A stretch of DNA of 45,795 bases from Lacticaseibacillus jixianensis (GTDB taxonomy: Bacteria > Bacillota > Bacilli > Lactobacillales > Lactobacillaceae), in the NCBI RefSeq assembly GCF_003946485.1, contig NZ_RHOJ01000017.1:1-45795 (forward strand), read 5' to 3'. Below the pieces are notes generated by a model that saw only the letters and a program-made list of their open reading frames with translations, searched no databases and was not told the origin of the DNA. Positions within the stretch are counted from its first letter, which is position 1. Each line of letters begins with the position of its first letter. This document shows positions 34,202-41,638 of the stretch, one piece after another. A program made the translations under genes and the position numbers.

Positions 34202-36017
34202 CGCGTTTCACCTCCTTTTGGTAGTACTTGCTCTGGATCGCGTACATCTCGGCGTACCGGCCGTGCGCGGCCAGCAGCGCCTCATGCGTCCCCTGCTCGG
34301 CGATCCGTCCGGCCGCCAGAAAAATGATCTGGTCGCAGAACCGCGTCGACGCCAGGCGATGCGAGATAAACAGCGAGGTCTTGCCGGCGGTCAGCGTTGC
34401 GTACATCTGATAAACCGCACTTTCGGCGATGGCATCCAGCGCGGCCGTGGGCTCGTCCAGGATCAGCACCGGCGCGTCTTTGTACAGCGCCCGCGCCAGC
34501 ATCAGCTTTTGCGCCTGGCCACCGGAGAGGTCCGTGCCGTCATCGGTCAGGTTGCGCGTCAGCGGCGTGTGCACCCCTTGCTTGAGCTCAGCCACGGTCT
34601 GCGTCAAAGCGGCCTGGTTTAATGCGGCTTGGACCCGGTTTTCGTCCGGCTGCGCCGTCATTGCCACGTTCTGCGCGACGTCCGCGGCGATCAGCGTCGA
34701 TTCCTGGAACACCGGGGCGAACAACGCGTACCGCGTTTGCGGCGGCAGCTTGGCCGCATCGACCCCGTTGATCAGGATCGTGCCGCTGGTCGGGGCAAGC
34801 AAACCCATCATCAACTTGCTCAGGGTACTTTTGCCGGCCCCGTTGACGCCGACTAACGCCAGGCGCTCACCGCCGGCCAGCGTGAAGCTGACGTCCCGCA
34901 GCGTCGGCGTTTCCGCCTCTGGGTAGAGGTAGCTCACATGATCAAACTGAATGGTCACCGGCCGCTTCGCCAACTGCTGCGCCGCCGCAGCCGGCAGCGG
35001 CGTGGTGGGCGCCGGGGTTTGGGTGTCCGTGAACGCCCGCAGCTCCTGCAGGTCCAAGCTGGCTTTTTGCAATTGATGCCAGTCCATCAGCAGACTGTTG
35101 GTCAATTCCACGAACTGGTTGGTTACACCGAACAGCAGCGTGAACTGGGCGATGGAAAGCGTCTGCCCTGCCGCGGCCAGTACCAGCATGGTGTAGGCCG
35201 CACCATCGCGGACGAACCCGGCAATATCGCCGATCAGCTCCGCCACCGCGGTCCGCGTCGAATCCGCCCGCTGCCAGCGCATCCGGGCCTGAAGCAGCGC
35301 CTCATAGTGGCTTTGGTACCAGTCGCCGACGTGGTAAAGCCGCATATCCTTGCCGTTCTCCAGGGCGTAGGCGGTGCGGCCCAGGTAGCTGGTCTGCCGC
35401 TGCTGGGTGGCCCAGTGGGCCTTGTTGGCCTCGTACCACTGCCGGTACCGTTGCAGCCCCCAATACCCAATCACGGCGGCCACCAGGACCAGGACAAACA
35501 GCCAAGGCGTGAACGCGGATAACGTGACCGTGAAGATCAACAGGGTCACGCCGTCGGCCAGGACGCTTTTAGTGCTGCGAAAAATGGCCTCCGCGCCGGC
35601 CAGCGTCCAGGACAAGGCGTTCTGAAACGACTGGTGGAACTGCTCCTGAACGTGCGGCGTCTGCAGCTGCTGATAAGGCATCCGGTAGGTCAGCTGGTGG
35701 AGTGCCACCGCTAGCTTGGCCCGCAGGTTCGACCCCCAGGCGTCCGCGTAAAACTTGAGAAAGGTGCTCGCGGCCCCCGCGGCCGCCAGTGCAGCGGCCA
35801 TGCCCAGCGCGACTGCGACAAAGTAGTTGAAGTGCGCGCGGCTGGCCAGCAGGCCCACCAGCCAGGCCGGGACGACCACGCCGATCACTCCCGTCAGCGC
35901 CGTGACCAGGACGGTCCCGAGAATGTCCCACTTGAGACCGGGATAATAGCGCTGCACCTGCTTAAAGTACCAGCACAGGTTATTGACCAGTGAATACTGC
36001 GGCTTGTTCTTCGCCAT
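34173..36017 (-). CDS. ABC exporter half-subunit (TMD-NBD), first of a pair
   Basis: I choose ATG 36017 (614 residues), eight bases after GGAG; the longer frame to 36053 lacks a binding site. About six helices lie at ~30-310. The ATPase has Walker A GVNGAGKST, Q-loop PVFQESTL, signature LSGGQAQK, Walker B VLILDEPTAALD and ISHR. The C-terminus after the NBD is basic (SKYYQKEVKRDGSEQ). It follows the kinase gene by 66 bases on the same strand, so regulator, kinase and both half-transporters form one unit. Confidence 0.93.
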   Translation of the reverse strand: MAKNKPQYSLVNNLCWYFKQVQRYYPGLKWDILGTVLVTALTGVIGVVVPAWLVGLLASRAHFNYFVAVALGMAAALAAAGAASTFLKFYADAWGSNLRAKLAVALHQLTYRMPYQQLQTPHVQEQFHQSFQNALSWTLAGAEAIFRSTKSVLADGVTLLIFTVTLSAFTPWLFVLVLVAAVIGYWGLQRYRQWYEANKAHWATQQRQTSYLGRTAYALENGKDMRLYHVGDWYQSHYEALLQARMRWQRADSTRTAVAELIGDIAGFVRDGAAYTMLVLAAAGQTLSIAQFTLLFGVTNQFVELTNSLLMDWHQLQKASLDLQELRAFTDTQTPAPTTPLPAAAAQQLAKRPVTIQFDHVSYLYPEAETPTLRDVSFTLAGGERLALVGVNGAGKSTLSKLMMGLLAPTSGTILINGVDAAKLPPQTRYALFAPVFQESTLIAADVAQNVAMTAQPDENRVQAALNQAALTQTVAELKQGVHTPLTRNLTDDGTDLSGGQAQKLMLARALYKDAPVLILDEPTAALDAIAESAVYQMYATLTAGKTSLFISHRLASTRFCDQIIFLAAGRIAEQGTHEALLAAHGRYAEMYAIQSKYYQKEVKRDGSEQVVLD

Positions 36018-36083
36018 GATGCCATCTCCATTCTTACTGCCCTCACTGTACAAAAAAAGCGGCCGTCGCGGGTCACTTTTTCG

Positions 36084-37232
36084 TTAATGGTCTGAATTTG
36101 CGCGCGAATGGTCATGGCTAAGCGGAATCGCAATCTCGGTCACGAACACCGCTTCTTCGTACTGGCGGTTAATCATCCCGCCGTACTTGGCCACCAGCTT
36201 GTTAATACGGCGAATCCCCAGGCCGCGCTTGTCGTTCTTGGTCGAGGCGTAGTGAATGTCGATCTGCTGGTCCGCTGGCCGAGTGTTCGTGATCGAAATG
36301 TACAGCTGCTGCTTGAGGATTGCGATGTACACGCGCAGGCGCCGCTTCTCCCCCGCCGGCTGCGCCTCGATGGCCTCCAGCGCGTTGTCCATCAAGTTGC
36401 CGACAATGACGACTAGGTCAAGGTCTGCGATCAACGGCGTCGCCCCGACGAACGCCTTGACGTTGGTCGGAATGTTATCCCGCTCCGCCAGCGTCAGCTT
36501 CGCATTCAAAATCGCGTCCAGCATCGGGTTGCCAGAGTGCACCAAGGTGTCAACAGTATCCAGCTTGTCTTCCAAATCGTCCAGGTAGGCCCGGGCCGCC
36601 GCGGTGTCCTGGCTGTCGAGATAGGCCTTCAGCGCCTGCAGATGGTCATGGTAATCGTGGCGCCACCCGCGCATGCCTTCGTACAGGCCCTGCACTTCGC
36701 CGCTGTACTGGGCCATCATCTGGTCCAGGCCCTTGGCAAACACCGCGTCCTGCTGCGCGAAAAACTGCCGGACCAACACACTGAAACCGGTGGCCGCCAG
36801 CAGCAGCGCCGCGGCCACGACCACCTGCACCCAGCCGGTCGTGAGGACCAAGGCCGCGCCGCCGCACAGCACAAACCCCAGCGCGATCAGCCGCAGCCCC
36901 CAGTGGTTCTGGGTCTGCCACAAGCCAACGACAGCGGCCAAAATCACGCCCAGGGCGAGACTGGCCGCGCCGAACCAAAGCGTGCCCACTGCAGTCAGGC
37001 CAAATAACGCGGTGAGACCAGCGGCCGTCACTTTTTCCCCGGCGTGCCACTGCGCGGCGAAGCCCACGACCGCAAACAAAACGCCACCCGCCCATGCGAA
37101 GTGGCCCCAGGCAAGGGCAAAAGCAGCGAGGCCCAGGCCAATGCCCCGGAGCGTTTCGTGCTTCGCCGACCCGCCCAGGATCAGGCCCAAGGTGCCCCCA
37201 GCAAGGGCGGCAACAATCCCCTCAGTCATCAT
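36084..37232 (-). CDS. GHKL-domain sensor histidine kinase
   Basis: I choose ATG 37232 (382 residues), seven bases after GGAGG; ATG 37229, overlapping the regulator stop, is equally possible. Six hydrophobic helices fill residues ~5-155 (TEGIVAALAGGTLGLILGG, GVILAAVVGLW, VVVAAALLLAATGF), with no large outside loop. The dimerisation/phosphorylation region has WRHDYHDHLQALKAYL with His192, as in HPK10 peptide-sensing kinases (AgrC/ComD). The GHKL ATP domain has the N-box NLMDNALEAIE and the G-box KRGLGIRRIN. It should phosphorylate the adjacent LytTR regulator in response to a signal. No signal-peptide gene is visible nearby. Confidence 0.92.
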   Translation of the reverse strand: MMTEGIVAALAGGTLGLILGGSAKHETLRGIGLGLAAFALAWGHFAWAGGVLFAVVGFAAQWHAGEKVTAAGLTALFGLTAVGTLWFGAASLALGVILAAVVGLWQTQNHWGLRLIALGFVLCGGAALVLTTGWVQVVVAAALLLAATGFSVLVRQFFAQQDAVFAKGLDQMMAQYSGEVQGLYEGMRGWRHDYHDHLQALKAYLDSQDTAAARAYLDDLEDKLDTVDTLVHSGNPMLDAILNAKLTLAERDNIPTNVKAFVGATPLIADLDLVVIVGNLMDNALEAIEAQPAGEKRRLRVYIAILKQQLYISITNTRPADQQIDIHYASTKNDKRGLGIRRINKLVAKYGGMINRQYEEAVFVTEIAIPLSHDHSRANSDH

Positions 37233-37920
37233 CGGCAAGCCTCCGGTAATGCGCGAAAAAGGCGTCCCGCGTCCGCTTGCGCTGCTGGCGGGCAATTGGG
37301 TAGTGGGTGCCGTCTGCCATTTCCACCTCGCCGGTCGTGACGCGGCGCACGAAGTTCAGATTCACCATAATGGAACGGTAGATGCGGATGAACCCGTCCT
37401 GCTCCAGGGAGAGGTAATCTTTTAACTGACCACCGGCCATCAACGTCTGCTCCTGCAAGTGAAACGCCAGCGCGTGATCCGTCACTTCGATCGCCGTCAG
37501 CTCGTATAATGGAATGCGCTGTGCCCCTGCCGCCGTCGTCACCAGCAGCTGCTTGGTCGGCTTTTGGGCGCGGACTTTGGCGATAATGGTGGCCACCTTG
37601 GCGGCGGTCAGCGGCTTCATGATGTAGGCCAGCGCGTTGACGTCATAGCCTTCAAACACGTATTCATCGTAGTTGGACACGAACACCAGCGGTACGGTGG
37701 CGTCGGCTTTGCGCACGGCCTTGGCTAACGTCATGCCATCGGCGCCTGGCAGCTTGATGTCCAAAACCAGCACATCCGCGGTCACCTGCGCAAACTCAAA
37801 CGCCTCGGCGGACGCAAACGGCAGCACGTGAATGGGCTCGCCATCCGTCGAGGCAGCTTCAAACAACTGCTCTGTGCGCGCTCTGGTTTGTTCGTCGTCT
37901 TCAATTAGCGCCACCTGCAT
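37222..37920 (-). CDS. LytTR-family response regulator
   Basis: The 232-residue protein starts at ATG 37920 after AAGGAGGAGG. The receiver domain has the acidic pocket IEDDE and phosphorylation site Asp54 in LVLDIKLPGADG, then PLVFVSNYDEYVFEGYDV, where lysine is replaced by Asn. The LytTR DNA-binding domain follows from ~135 (LYELTAIEVTDHALAFHLQEQTLMAGGQLKDYLSLEQDGFIRIYRSIMVNLNFVRRVTTGEVEMADGTHYPIARQQRKR). It is the first gene of the operon with kinase and exporter and probably controls it. Typical targets are direct repeats upstream of the -35. Confidence 0.93.
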   Translation of the reverse strand: MQVALIEDDEQTRARTEQLFEAASTDGEPIHVLPFASAEAFEFAQVTADVLVLDIKLPGADGMTLAKAVRKADATVPLVFVSNYDEYVFEGYDVNALAYIMKPLTAAKVATIIAKVRAQKPTKQLLVTTAAGAQRIPLYELTAIEVTDHALAFHLQEQTLMAGGQLKDYLSLEQDGFIRIYRSIMVNLNFVRRVTTGEVEMADGTHYPIARQQRKRTRDAFFAHYRRLADDD

Positions 37921-37948
37921 GAGCCCGCCTCCTCCTTATTTGGTACCG

Positions 37949-37957
37949 ATTATAGCA
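37949..37957 (-). promoter_or_regulatory. Extended -10 promoter of the LytTR/GHKL/ABC operon
   Basis: On the minus strand TGCTATAAT (complement of 37949-37957) is an extended -10 element, 29 bases upstream of the regulator start. No good -35 is seen, which fits an activated promoter. Confidence 0.55.
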
Positions 37958-38052
37958 TAGGGCAACACTTCAAGATTGAGATGCAGTATTACCGGATGCG
38001 GGCCGGAATCCTCGACAAGCACCCCTTTGCGCCAGGACTTTGACCAAAACGA

Positions 38053-38082
38053 GTGACAGGCAAATCCTGGCCATGCTATAAT
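38053..38082 (+). promoter_or_regulatory. Promoter of small-RNA-like module S3
   Basis: GTGACA (38053-38058) and TATAAT (38077-38082) are spaced 18 bases apart, with an extended TGC before the -10. It directs transcription into S3. Confidence 0.65.
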
Positions 38083-38201
38083 GAAAACACAAAAACAGGC
38101 CTCACGAATGAGACCTGCGCAGAGCCGTTGTTAACGGCCGGTGTTATTTTAAAGCGTAAGGGCCGTCAGACTTCGCCAAAAGTCTACTGACGGTCTTTTT
38201 T
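38083..38201 (+). ncRNA. Small-RNA-like module, copy S3, with terminator
   Basis: Downstream of a strong promoter come: hairpin 1, CAGG(c)CTC (38096-38103)/GAG(a)CCTG (38110-38117); CGCAGA (38118-38123); hairpin 2, GCCGTT (38124-38129)/AACGGC (38133-38138); GGTGTTATTTTAA; and a terminator GGCCGTCAG (38161-38169)/CTGACGGTC (38187-38195) with CGCCAAAAG in the loop and a TTTTTT tail. This is the best-defined copy because promoter and terminator are both clear, giving a transcript of about 110 nt. Confidence 0.6.
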
Positions 38202-38270
38202 GGCGCCGGTGTGGAATAGAAATTCAGGCTTCTAGTCCCCCACGACAGCCACGTCTCAATTAATATTTGA

Positions 38271-38300
38271 TTGACCGCCACACATCGCCGGGTTTATAAT
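38271..38300 (+). promoter_or_regulatory. Promoter of the 165-residue membrane protein gene
   Basis: TTGACC (38271-38276) and TATAAT (38295-38300) are spaced by 18 bases. The inferred 5' leader is about 124 nt. Confidence 0.7.
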
Positions 38301-38366
38301 TTCTGCAATTAAGATGATAAAACAATGTGATTTGTTTTAATCTAACGGTCAGACTGCGCGGCGGCT

Positions 38367-38416
38367 GGTCGGATGATACCCAGTAAGGCGAGTTGCCTGA
38401 TCCGGGCCATCTTTTT
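38367..38416 (+). promoter_or_regulatory. Attenuator-like hairpin before the membrane protein gene
   Basis: GGTCGGAT (38367-38374) pairs with ATCCGGGCC (38400-38408; G-T and a bulge), with an inner AGGC/GCCT hairpin, directly followed by ATCTTTTT and then the ribosome binding site AAGGAG. This may stop transcription or hide the binding site. Confidence 0.4.
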
Positions 38417-38430
38417 AAGGAGATGATTGC

Positions 38431-38928
38431 ATGAACGCGACGCAACGCTACCGCCGGCTCGTCATGCTGCATAAGCACGGGGGCTGGCTCTATGCCGCCT
38501 TGTACCTCGCCCTCATGGCGCTGTTCTTCAAGCTGCGGTTCTACCGGCTGGAGTATTACCCCAAAGCCTCCTACCTGCAAAAGCACAAAATCGCGAAGTA
38601 CGGCCTGGACCGCCTGCACGGCAACCTCGCCAGCATTACCGAGTGGTGGGTCATCGGGCTTTTAGTGATTGGCATCGTCTTGGGCCTGGCCATCTTCCTG
38701 TACAGCGGCCGGCAGCTCCGCCAGCCCGGTTGGTCGGCGCTGTTCATTGCTGCGGGTTCGCTCATACCGCTGATTGGCCCGTACGATGAAAATGTCATCG
38801 CCCGCATCATGATCGGCACCGGCTTCATTCTCTTTGGCGCCCTCCTGCAATGGTTCATCAACAAGCCGTTGCTCACCGGGCCATCGCCGTACAAGAGTGA
38901 CAAGCCGCTCTTTTCCGAGCACAGTTAA
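38431..38928 (+). CDS. Four-helix membrane protein of unknown function
   Basis: The 165-residue protein starts at ATG 38431 after AAGGAGATGATTGC. Four hydrophobic segments are visible: GGWLYAALYLALMALFF (~17-33), EWWVIGLLVIGIVLGLAIFLYS (~71-92), GWSALFIAAGSLIPLIG (~100-116) and IARIMIGTGFILFGALLQWFI (~122-143). The loop between helices 1 and 2 is basic and Tyr-rich (RFYRLEYYPKASYLQKHKIAKYGLDRLHG). I do not recognise a family. It has its own promoter, a leader with an attenuator-like hairpin and a terminator at 38958. Confidence 0.8.
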   Translation: MNATQRYRRLVMLHKHGGWLYAALYLALMALFFKLRFYRLEYYPKASYLQKHKIAKYGLDRLHGNLASITEWWVIGLLVIGIVLGLAIFLYSGRQLRQPGWSALFIAAGSLIPLIGPYDENVIARIMIGTGFILFGALLQWFINKPLLTGPSPYKSDKPLFSEHS

Positions 38929-38957
38929 GCGAAATACAGACTGAACAAAGTCAAAGC

Positions 38958-38993
38958 GGCGCCGCAATCACAAGATCGCGGCGCCTCTTTTCT
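38958..38993 (+). terminator. Rho-independent terminator
   Basis: GGCGCCGC (38958-38965) pairs with GCGGCGCC (38978-38985), followed by TCTTTTCTTT. Confidence 0.85.
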
Positions 38994-39002
38994 TTCGTTC
39001 CA

Positions 39003-39038
39003 AAAAAGCCTCTGCCGAATCGTTATCGGCAGAGGCTT
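39003..39038 (-). terminator. Rho-independent terminator of the aquaporin gene
   Basis: AAGCCTCTGCCGA and its inverted copy (ending GGCAGAGGCTT) form a long stem, followed on the minus strand by TTTTTT. Confidence 0.88.
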
Positions 39039-39051
39039 CATCTGATTAGCG

Positions 39052-39705
39052 TTAGTCTTCCGTGTCCATCAGGAATCGGGACGCAAACGCGGCCAAGACC
39101 GCGCCGACTTCTGGTGCCACGATGTACAGCCAGAGGTGAGAAAGCGCGGAGCCGCCGGCAAAGATCGCCGGGCCGATCGAGCGGGCCGGGTTCAAGGACG
39201 CACCGGTCAGGTTGACGGAGAAGATGATCAGCAGCATCAGCGTCACGCCGATCGCCAGGCCGGCGAAGTCCCCGTTGCCGTGATCATTGGACGTCACGTT
39301 CAGGATCACCACCAAGAACAGGAAGGTCGCCAGCGCCTCAACGAAGAACGCCGCACCCACCGACAGCTTCGGAAAATCGGTCTGGGCCATCTGGTTGGCT
39401 GGCAGCTTCAGCGCGTCAACGATGACGCGCACGCAGGCGGAAGCGGCAATCGCCCCAACGATCTGGGACACGATGTAGACCAGCCCTTCGCCGACCGACG
39501 TGCGGCCGTTGATCATGAACGCCGTGGTGACCGCTGGATTGAAGTGGCCGCCAGAAATGCCGCCGAACGCATAAGCGGAAATCGTGATGGCGAGGCCGAA
39601 GCCGATGGCGATCGTCAGGGCATCACCCTTGGCGAACAAGACGGCACCGCTGCCGAGGAACACCAGTAAGAACGTCCCCATAAATTCTGCACAGATAGTT
39701 TTCAA
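39052..39705 (-). CDS. MIP-family channel, aquaporin type
   Basis: The best start is TTG 39705, eight bases after GGAGG; the ATG at 39738 has no binding site and would add a hydrophilic tail. The 217-residue protein has six helices and the two half-helices with NPA motifs: GHFNPAVT (Asn56) and ASLNPARSIGPA (Asn172). The second motif, NPARSxGP, is the water-channel (AqpZ) form; glycerol facilitators usually have NPARDxGP. It should pass water and perhaps small neutral solutes. It is monocistronic, with an extended -10-like TGTTATACT at 39787-39795 on the minus strand. Confidence 0.9.
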   Translation of the reverse strand: MKTICAEFMGTFLLVFLGSGAVLFAKGDALTIAIGFGLAITISAYAFGGISGGHFNPAVTTAFMINGRTSVGEGLVYIVSQIVGAIAASACVRVIVDALKLPANQMAQTDFPKLSVGAAFFVEALATFLFLVVILNVTSNDHGNGDFAGLAIGVTLMLLIIFSVNLTGASLNPARSIGPAIFAGGSALSHLWLYIVAPEVGAVLAAFASRFLMDTED

Positions 39706-39913
39706 TGCAAATTCCTCCAAAAAGTTCGGCCCGGGCAAAGCAATAATGGCATGAACGTCTGGGTCGAGGTATTTTATAACGATTACAGTATAACATAGCG
39801 CCCCCTGGGAAATGCCAGTATTACGCCATCAATCGTGAAAAACCCAATTGGACGTGATGCATGTCCATCTCCCACTTGTCCGGCAATACCGGCCAGCATT
39901 CTCCACATTGGCA

Positions 39914-39964
39914 TAAAAACAGTCGCGAGGGCGGGGATGAAGCCCCACCATCGCGACTGTTTTT
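39914..39964 (-). terminator. Rho-independent terminator of the zinc-starvation operon
   Basis: AACAGTCGCGA and TCGCGACTGTT form a long stem with inner GGGG/CCCC pairs. On the minus strand a TTTTT tract follows. It begins immediately after the 36-residue ORF. Confidence 0.88.
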
Positions 39965-40073
39965 ACTTACCTTGTTTTTTCAGCGTCTTGATCGTCCGGA
40001 GGGCCCGCTTGCGGGTCTTGATATTGGGACTGCGCATTTGGCGCCGCGCGGTGGCGGCATCACTCTTGGTCAT
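39963..40073 (-). CDS. 36-residue basic protein (putative metal homeostasis protein)
   Basis: This ORF is too short for ordinary gene calling but is well supported: ATG 40073 follows TAGGAGGTTGTC, and the stop lies at the operon terminator. The product begins MTKSDAATARRQMRSPN and continues with KTRKR and KTLKKQGK, 36 residues, highly basic, with no cysteine. Short basic ORFs of this kind after rpsN or metal genes are annotated in lactobacilli as putative metal homeostasis proteins. It lies nine bases after rpsN in the zinc-controlled operon, so it may be a ribosome-associated or nucleic-acid-binding peptide made when zinc is low. Family recognition is by memory. Confidence 0.7.
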   Translation of the reverse strand: MTKSDAATARRQMRSPNIKTRKRALRTIKTLKKQGK

Positions 40074-40082
40074 GACAACCTC

Positions 40083-40352
40083 CTACCAGCTGGCCTTGCG
40101 AACACCCGGGATCTGCCCCTTGTGCGCCAGGTCGCGGAAATTTAAGCGCGACAGGCCGAACTTACGCATGTACGCGTGCGGGCGGCCGTCGAGCGTATCG
40201 CGGTTGTGAAGCCGGACGGGACTGGAGTCCTTCGGCAGCTTCGCCAAGCCGGCATAGTCACCCTTTGCCTTCAATTCCTTGCGGCGCGCCGCGTACTTCG
40301 CGACCAATTGCGCCTGGCGCTTTGCTTTTTCAATTTTTGATTGTTTAGCCAA
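40083..40352 (-). CDS. rpsN: Ribosomal protein S14, zinc-independent (C-minus) form
   Basis: The start is TTG 40352 after AAGGAGAGTCTAAC. The 89-residue protein ([24 protein letters not shown]...) ends in the S14 core [31 protein letters not shown] and has no CxxC pairs, so it does not bind zinc. Such paralogues replace the zinc-ribbon S14 when zinc is scarce and are normally repressed by Zur. Its place right after a zinc-type binding protein with a Zur-like box supports this. The TTG start may keep expression below that of the preceding gene. Confidence 0.95.
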   Translation of the reverse strand: MAKQSKIEKAKRQAQLVAKYAARRKELKAKGDYAGLAKLPKDSSPVRLHNRDTLDGRPHAYMRKFGLSRLNFRDLAHKGQIPGVRKASW

Positions 40353-40399
40353 GTTAGACTCTCCTTCTTATTTTTAGTTAGTGAATCATCTTGAATACT

Positions 40400-41290
40400 T
40401 TAACGCGCCCGCTGGATTTTTTCAAGTGCTTTGTACTGCGCGGTCATCCAGCTGATGTACGTTTTGCCACTCGGCATCGTTTCGGTCACCTTGAGCACCG
40501 GCACCCCAGACTTTTTGGCCAGCGTCACCATGTTGGCGACGGTTTGACTTTGAACCTGCGTGTTCTGCACGAAAAACGCGATCTTCTTGCCCTTAATGTC
40601 CGCCTGCAGGTCGCGAATATCCTTCGGGCTGGGATCCGTTCCGTCCTCATTCGCGCGGGAGAAATGGTTGTCGACGGTTCGGTAGCCCATGTACTTCAGG
40701 GCGTTGTCGAAAACGGGTTCGCTGACGGCGACGCGCTCGCCTTTCGCGCCGCGGCGCGCCTGATCGATCAGGGCGGTCAGTGGTGCGAGCTTTTTTATGT
40801 AGGCCTTGGCATTGCGCTGGTAGTCCGCCTTGTGCTTTGGGTCAAGCTTGCCGTACTGCTTGGCCAGTGCGTTGGCCATTTTGGTCATCATCTTCGGCTT
40901 GTACCAGATGTGCTCGTTCTCACCATCCGCCACGCCAACCACCTTGGCCGCGGACACGACCTTGGCGTCGGTATTGTTGGCAGCGACCAGTTTCGCCATC
41001 CAGCCATCGTACCCGGCACCGTTCATGACGATCACGCGCGCCTTCGCGACGTTTTTCGCCACGGCCGTGGTCGGGTCGTAGTCGTGTGGATCGACGTCGG
41101 GATTATCGATCACCGACGTCACCGTGCCGTGATCGCCCACGACGGCCTTTGCGACCTCACCGTAAAAGTTGACCGAGGCCACGACGGTGAGTTTGGTCGC
41201 GCCAGCGTGGCCTTGGTCGCTTGAACAGGCTGCCAGTCCCGCGCCCATGATCGTCACTGCCAGCGCCGCGAACCAGTGCTTAAGCTTCAT
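40400..41290 (-). CDS. Zinc/metal ABC transporter substrate-binding lipoprotein (ZnuA/AdcA family)
   Basis: The 296-residue precursor starts at ATG 41290 after AGGGGGAATTTTCTG. The signal peptide has lipobox LAAC (MKLKHWFAALAVTIMGAGLAACSS, Cys22). The cluster A-I fold shows LTVVASVNFYGEVAKAVVGDHGTVTSVIDNPDVDPHDYDPT (His ligand), ENEHIWYKP (His ligand) and DGTDPSPKDI. The His-rich loop of classical ZnuA is missing and the third histidine region differs (YRTVDNHFSRANEDGT). No permease or ATPase gene lies nearby, so those subunits must be encoded elsewhere. It heads the operon with rpsN and the 36-residue gene. Confidence 0.9.
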   Translation of the reverse strand: MKLKHWFAALAVTIMGAGLAACSSDQGHAGATKLTVVASVNFYGEVAKAVVGDHGTVTSVIDNPDVDPHDYDPTTAVAKNVAKARVIVMNGAGYDGWMAKLVAANNTDAKVVSAAKVVGVADGENEHIWYKPKMMTKMANALAKQYGKLDPKHKADYQRNAKAYIKKLAPLTALIDQARRGAKGERVAVSEPVFDNALKYMGYRTVDNHFSRANEDGTDPSPKDIRDLQADIKGKKIAFFVQNTQVQSQTVANMVTLAKKSGVPVLKVTETMPSGKTYISWMTAQYKALEKIQRAR

Positions 41291-41316
41291 CAGAAAATTC
41301 CCCCTGCGTTATCTTT

Positions 41317-41335
41317 AATCGTAATTGCTACGATT
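41317..41335 (-). promoter_or_regulatory. Zur-like operator
   Basis: AATCGTA and TACGATT arms flank ATTGC (19 bp), matching the Firmicutes Zur box pattern. It lies just downstream of the -10, where bound repressor would block transcription when zinc is plentiful. A further half-site, CGATTAA, is at 41340-41346. Confidence 0.75.
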
Positions 41336-41345
41336 TACACGATTA

Positions 41346-41374
41346 ATGTTAGCGAACTTGGCAAAATGTGTCAA
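41346..41374 (-). promoter_or_regulatory. Promoter of the zinc-starvation operon
   Basis: On the minus strand TTGACA (complement of 41369-41374) and TAACAT (complement of 41346-41351) are 17 bases apart. Confidence 0.7.
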
Positions 41375-41409
41375 GCCATAATGTTCCTCCAAGCCTGGCG
41401 CACCGGCGT

Positions 41410-41443
41410 TTGTTACGATTAAGCCAAGGCTTAATCGTAACAA
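41410..41443. repeat. Perfect 16-bp-arm palindrome containing Zur-type half-sites
   Basis: TTGTTACGATTAAGCC (41410-41425) and its exact inverse complement (41428-41443) are separated by AA. Each arm contains TTACGATTAA, the half-site seen in the Zur-like box, but in the opposite relative order. There is no T tract on either strand, so it is probably not a terminator. Confidence 0.7.
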
Positions 41444-41599
41444 GCCATGAAAAAGATCACCAGGCAAGCCCCCGCGCGCAGAGCCTAACGCATCCCCGCA
41501 TGACTGCTTTGAAAGTGTCCCCTGACCTAAGGCGCCACGCTAAACATGCTTGGCTTGGCGCCCCGCTGCCCTGGGTGTCCCCGACCTGAATCGCAAAAA

Positions 41600-41638
41600 G
41601 CGGCCGTCTTTCCTGAAACTTCCAAGAAAGACGGCCGC
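41600..41638 (-). terminator. Strong Rho-independent terminator of an unassigned minus-strand transcript
   Basis: A perfect 13-bp stem GCGGCCGTCTTTC (41600-41612) / GAAAGACGGCCGC (41626-41638) is followed on the minus strand by TTTTTGC. No coding sequence ends nearby on that strand; the closest is at 42151. Confidence 0.85.

Noticed and set aside
38083-38340. Fst/par type I toxin opposite the S3 RNA
   Set aside because: I translated the minus strand beside the shared terminator and found no short hydrophobic ORF with a charged tail.
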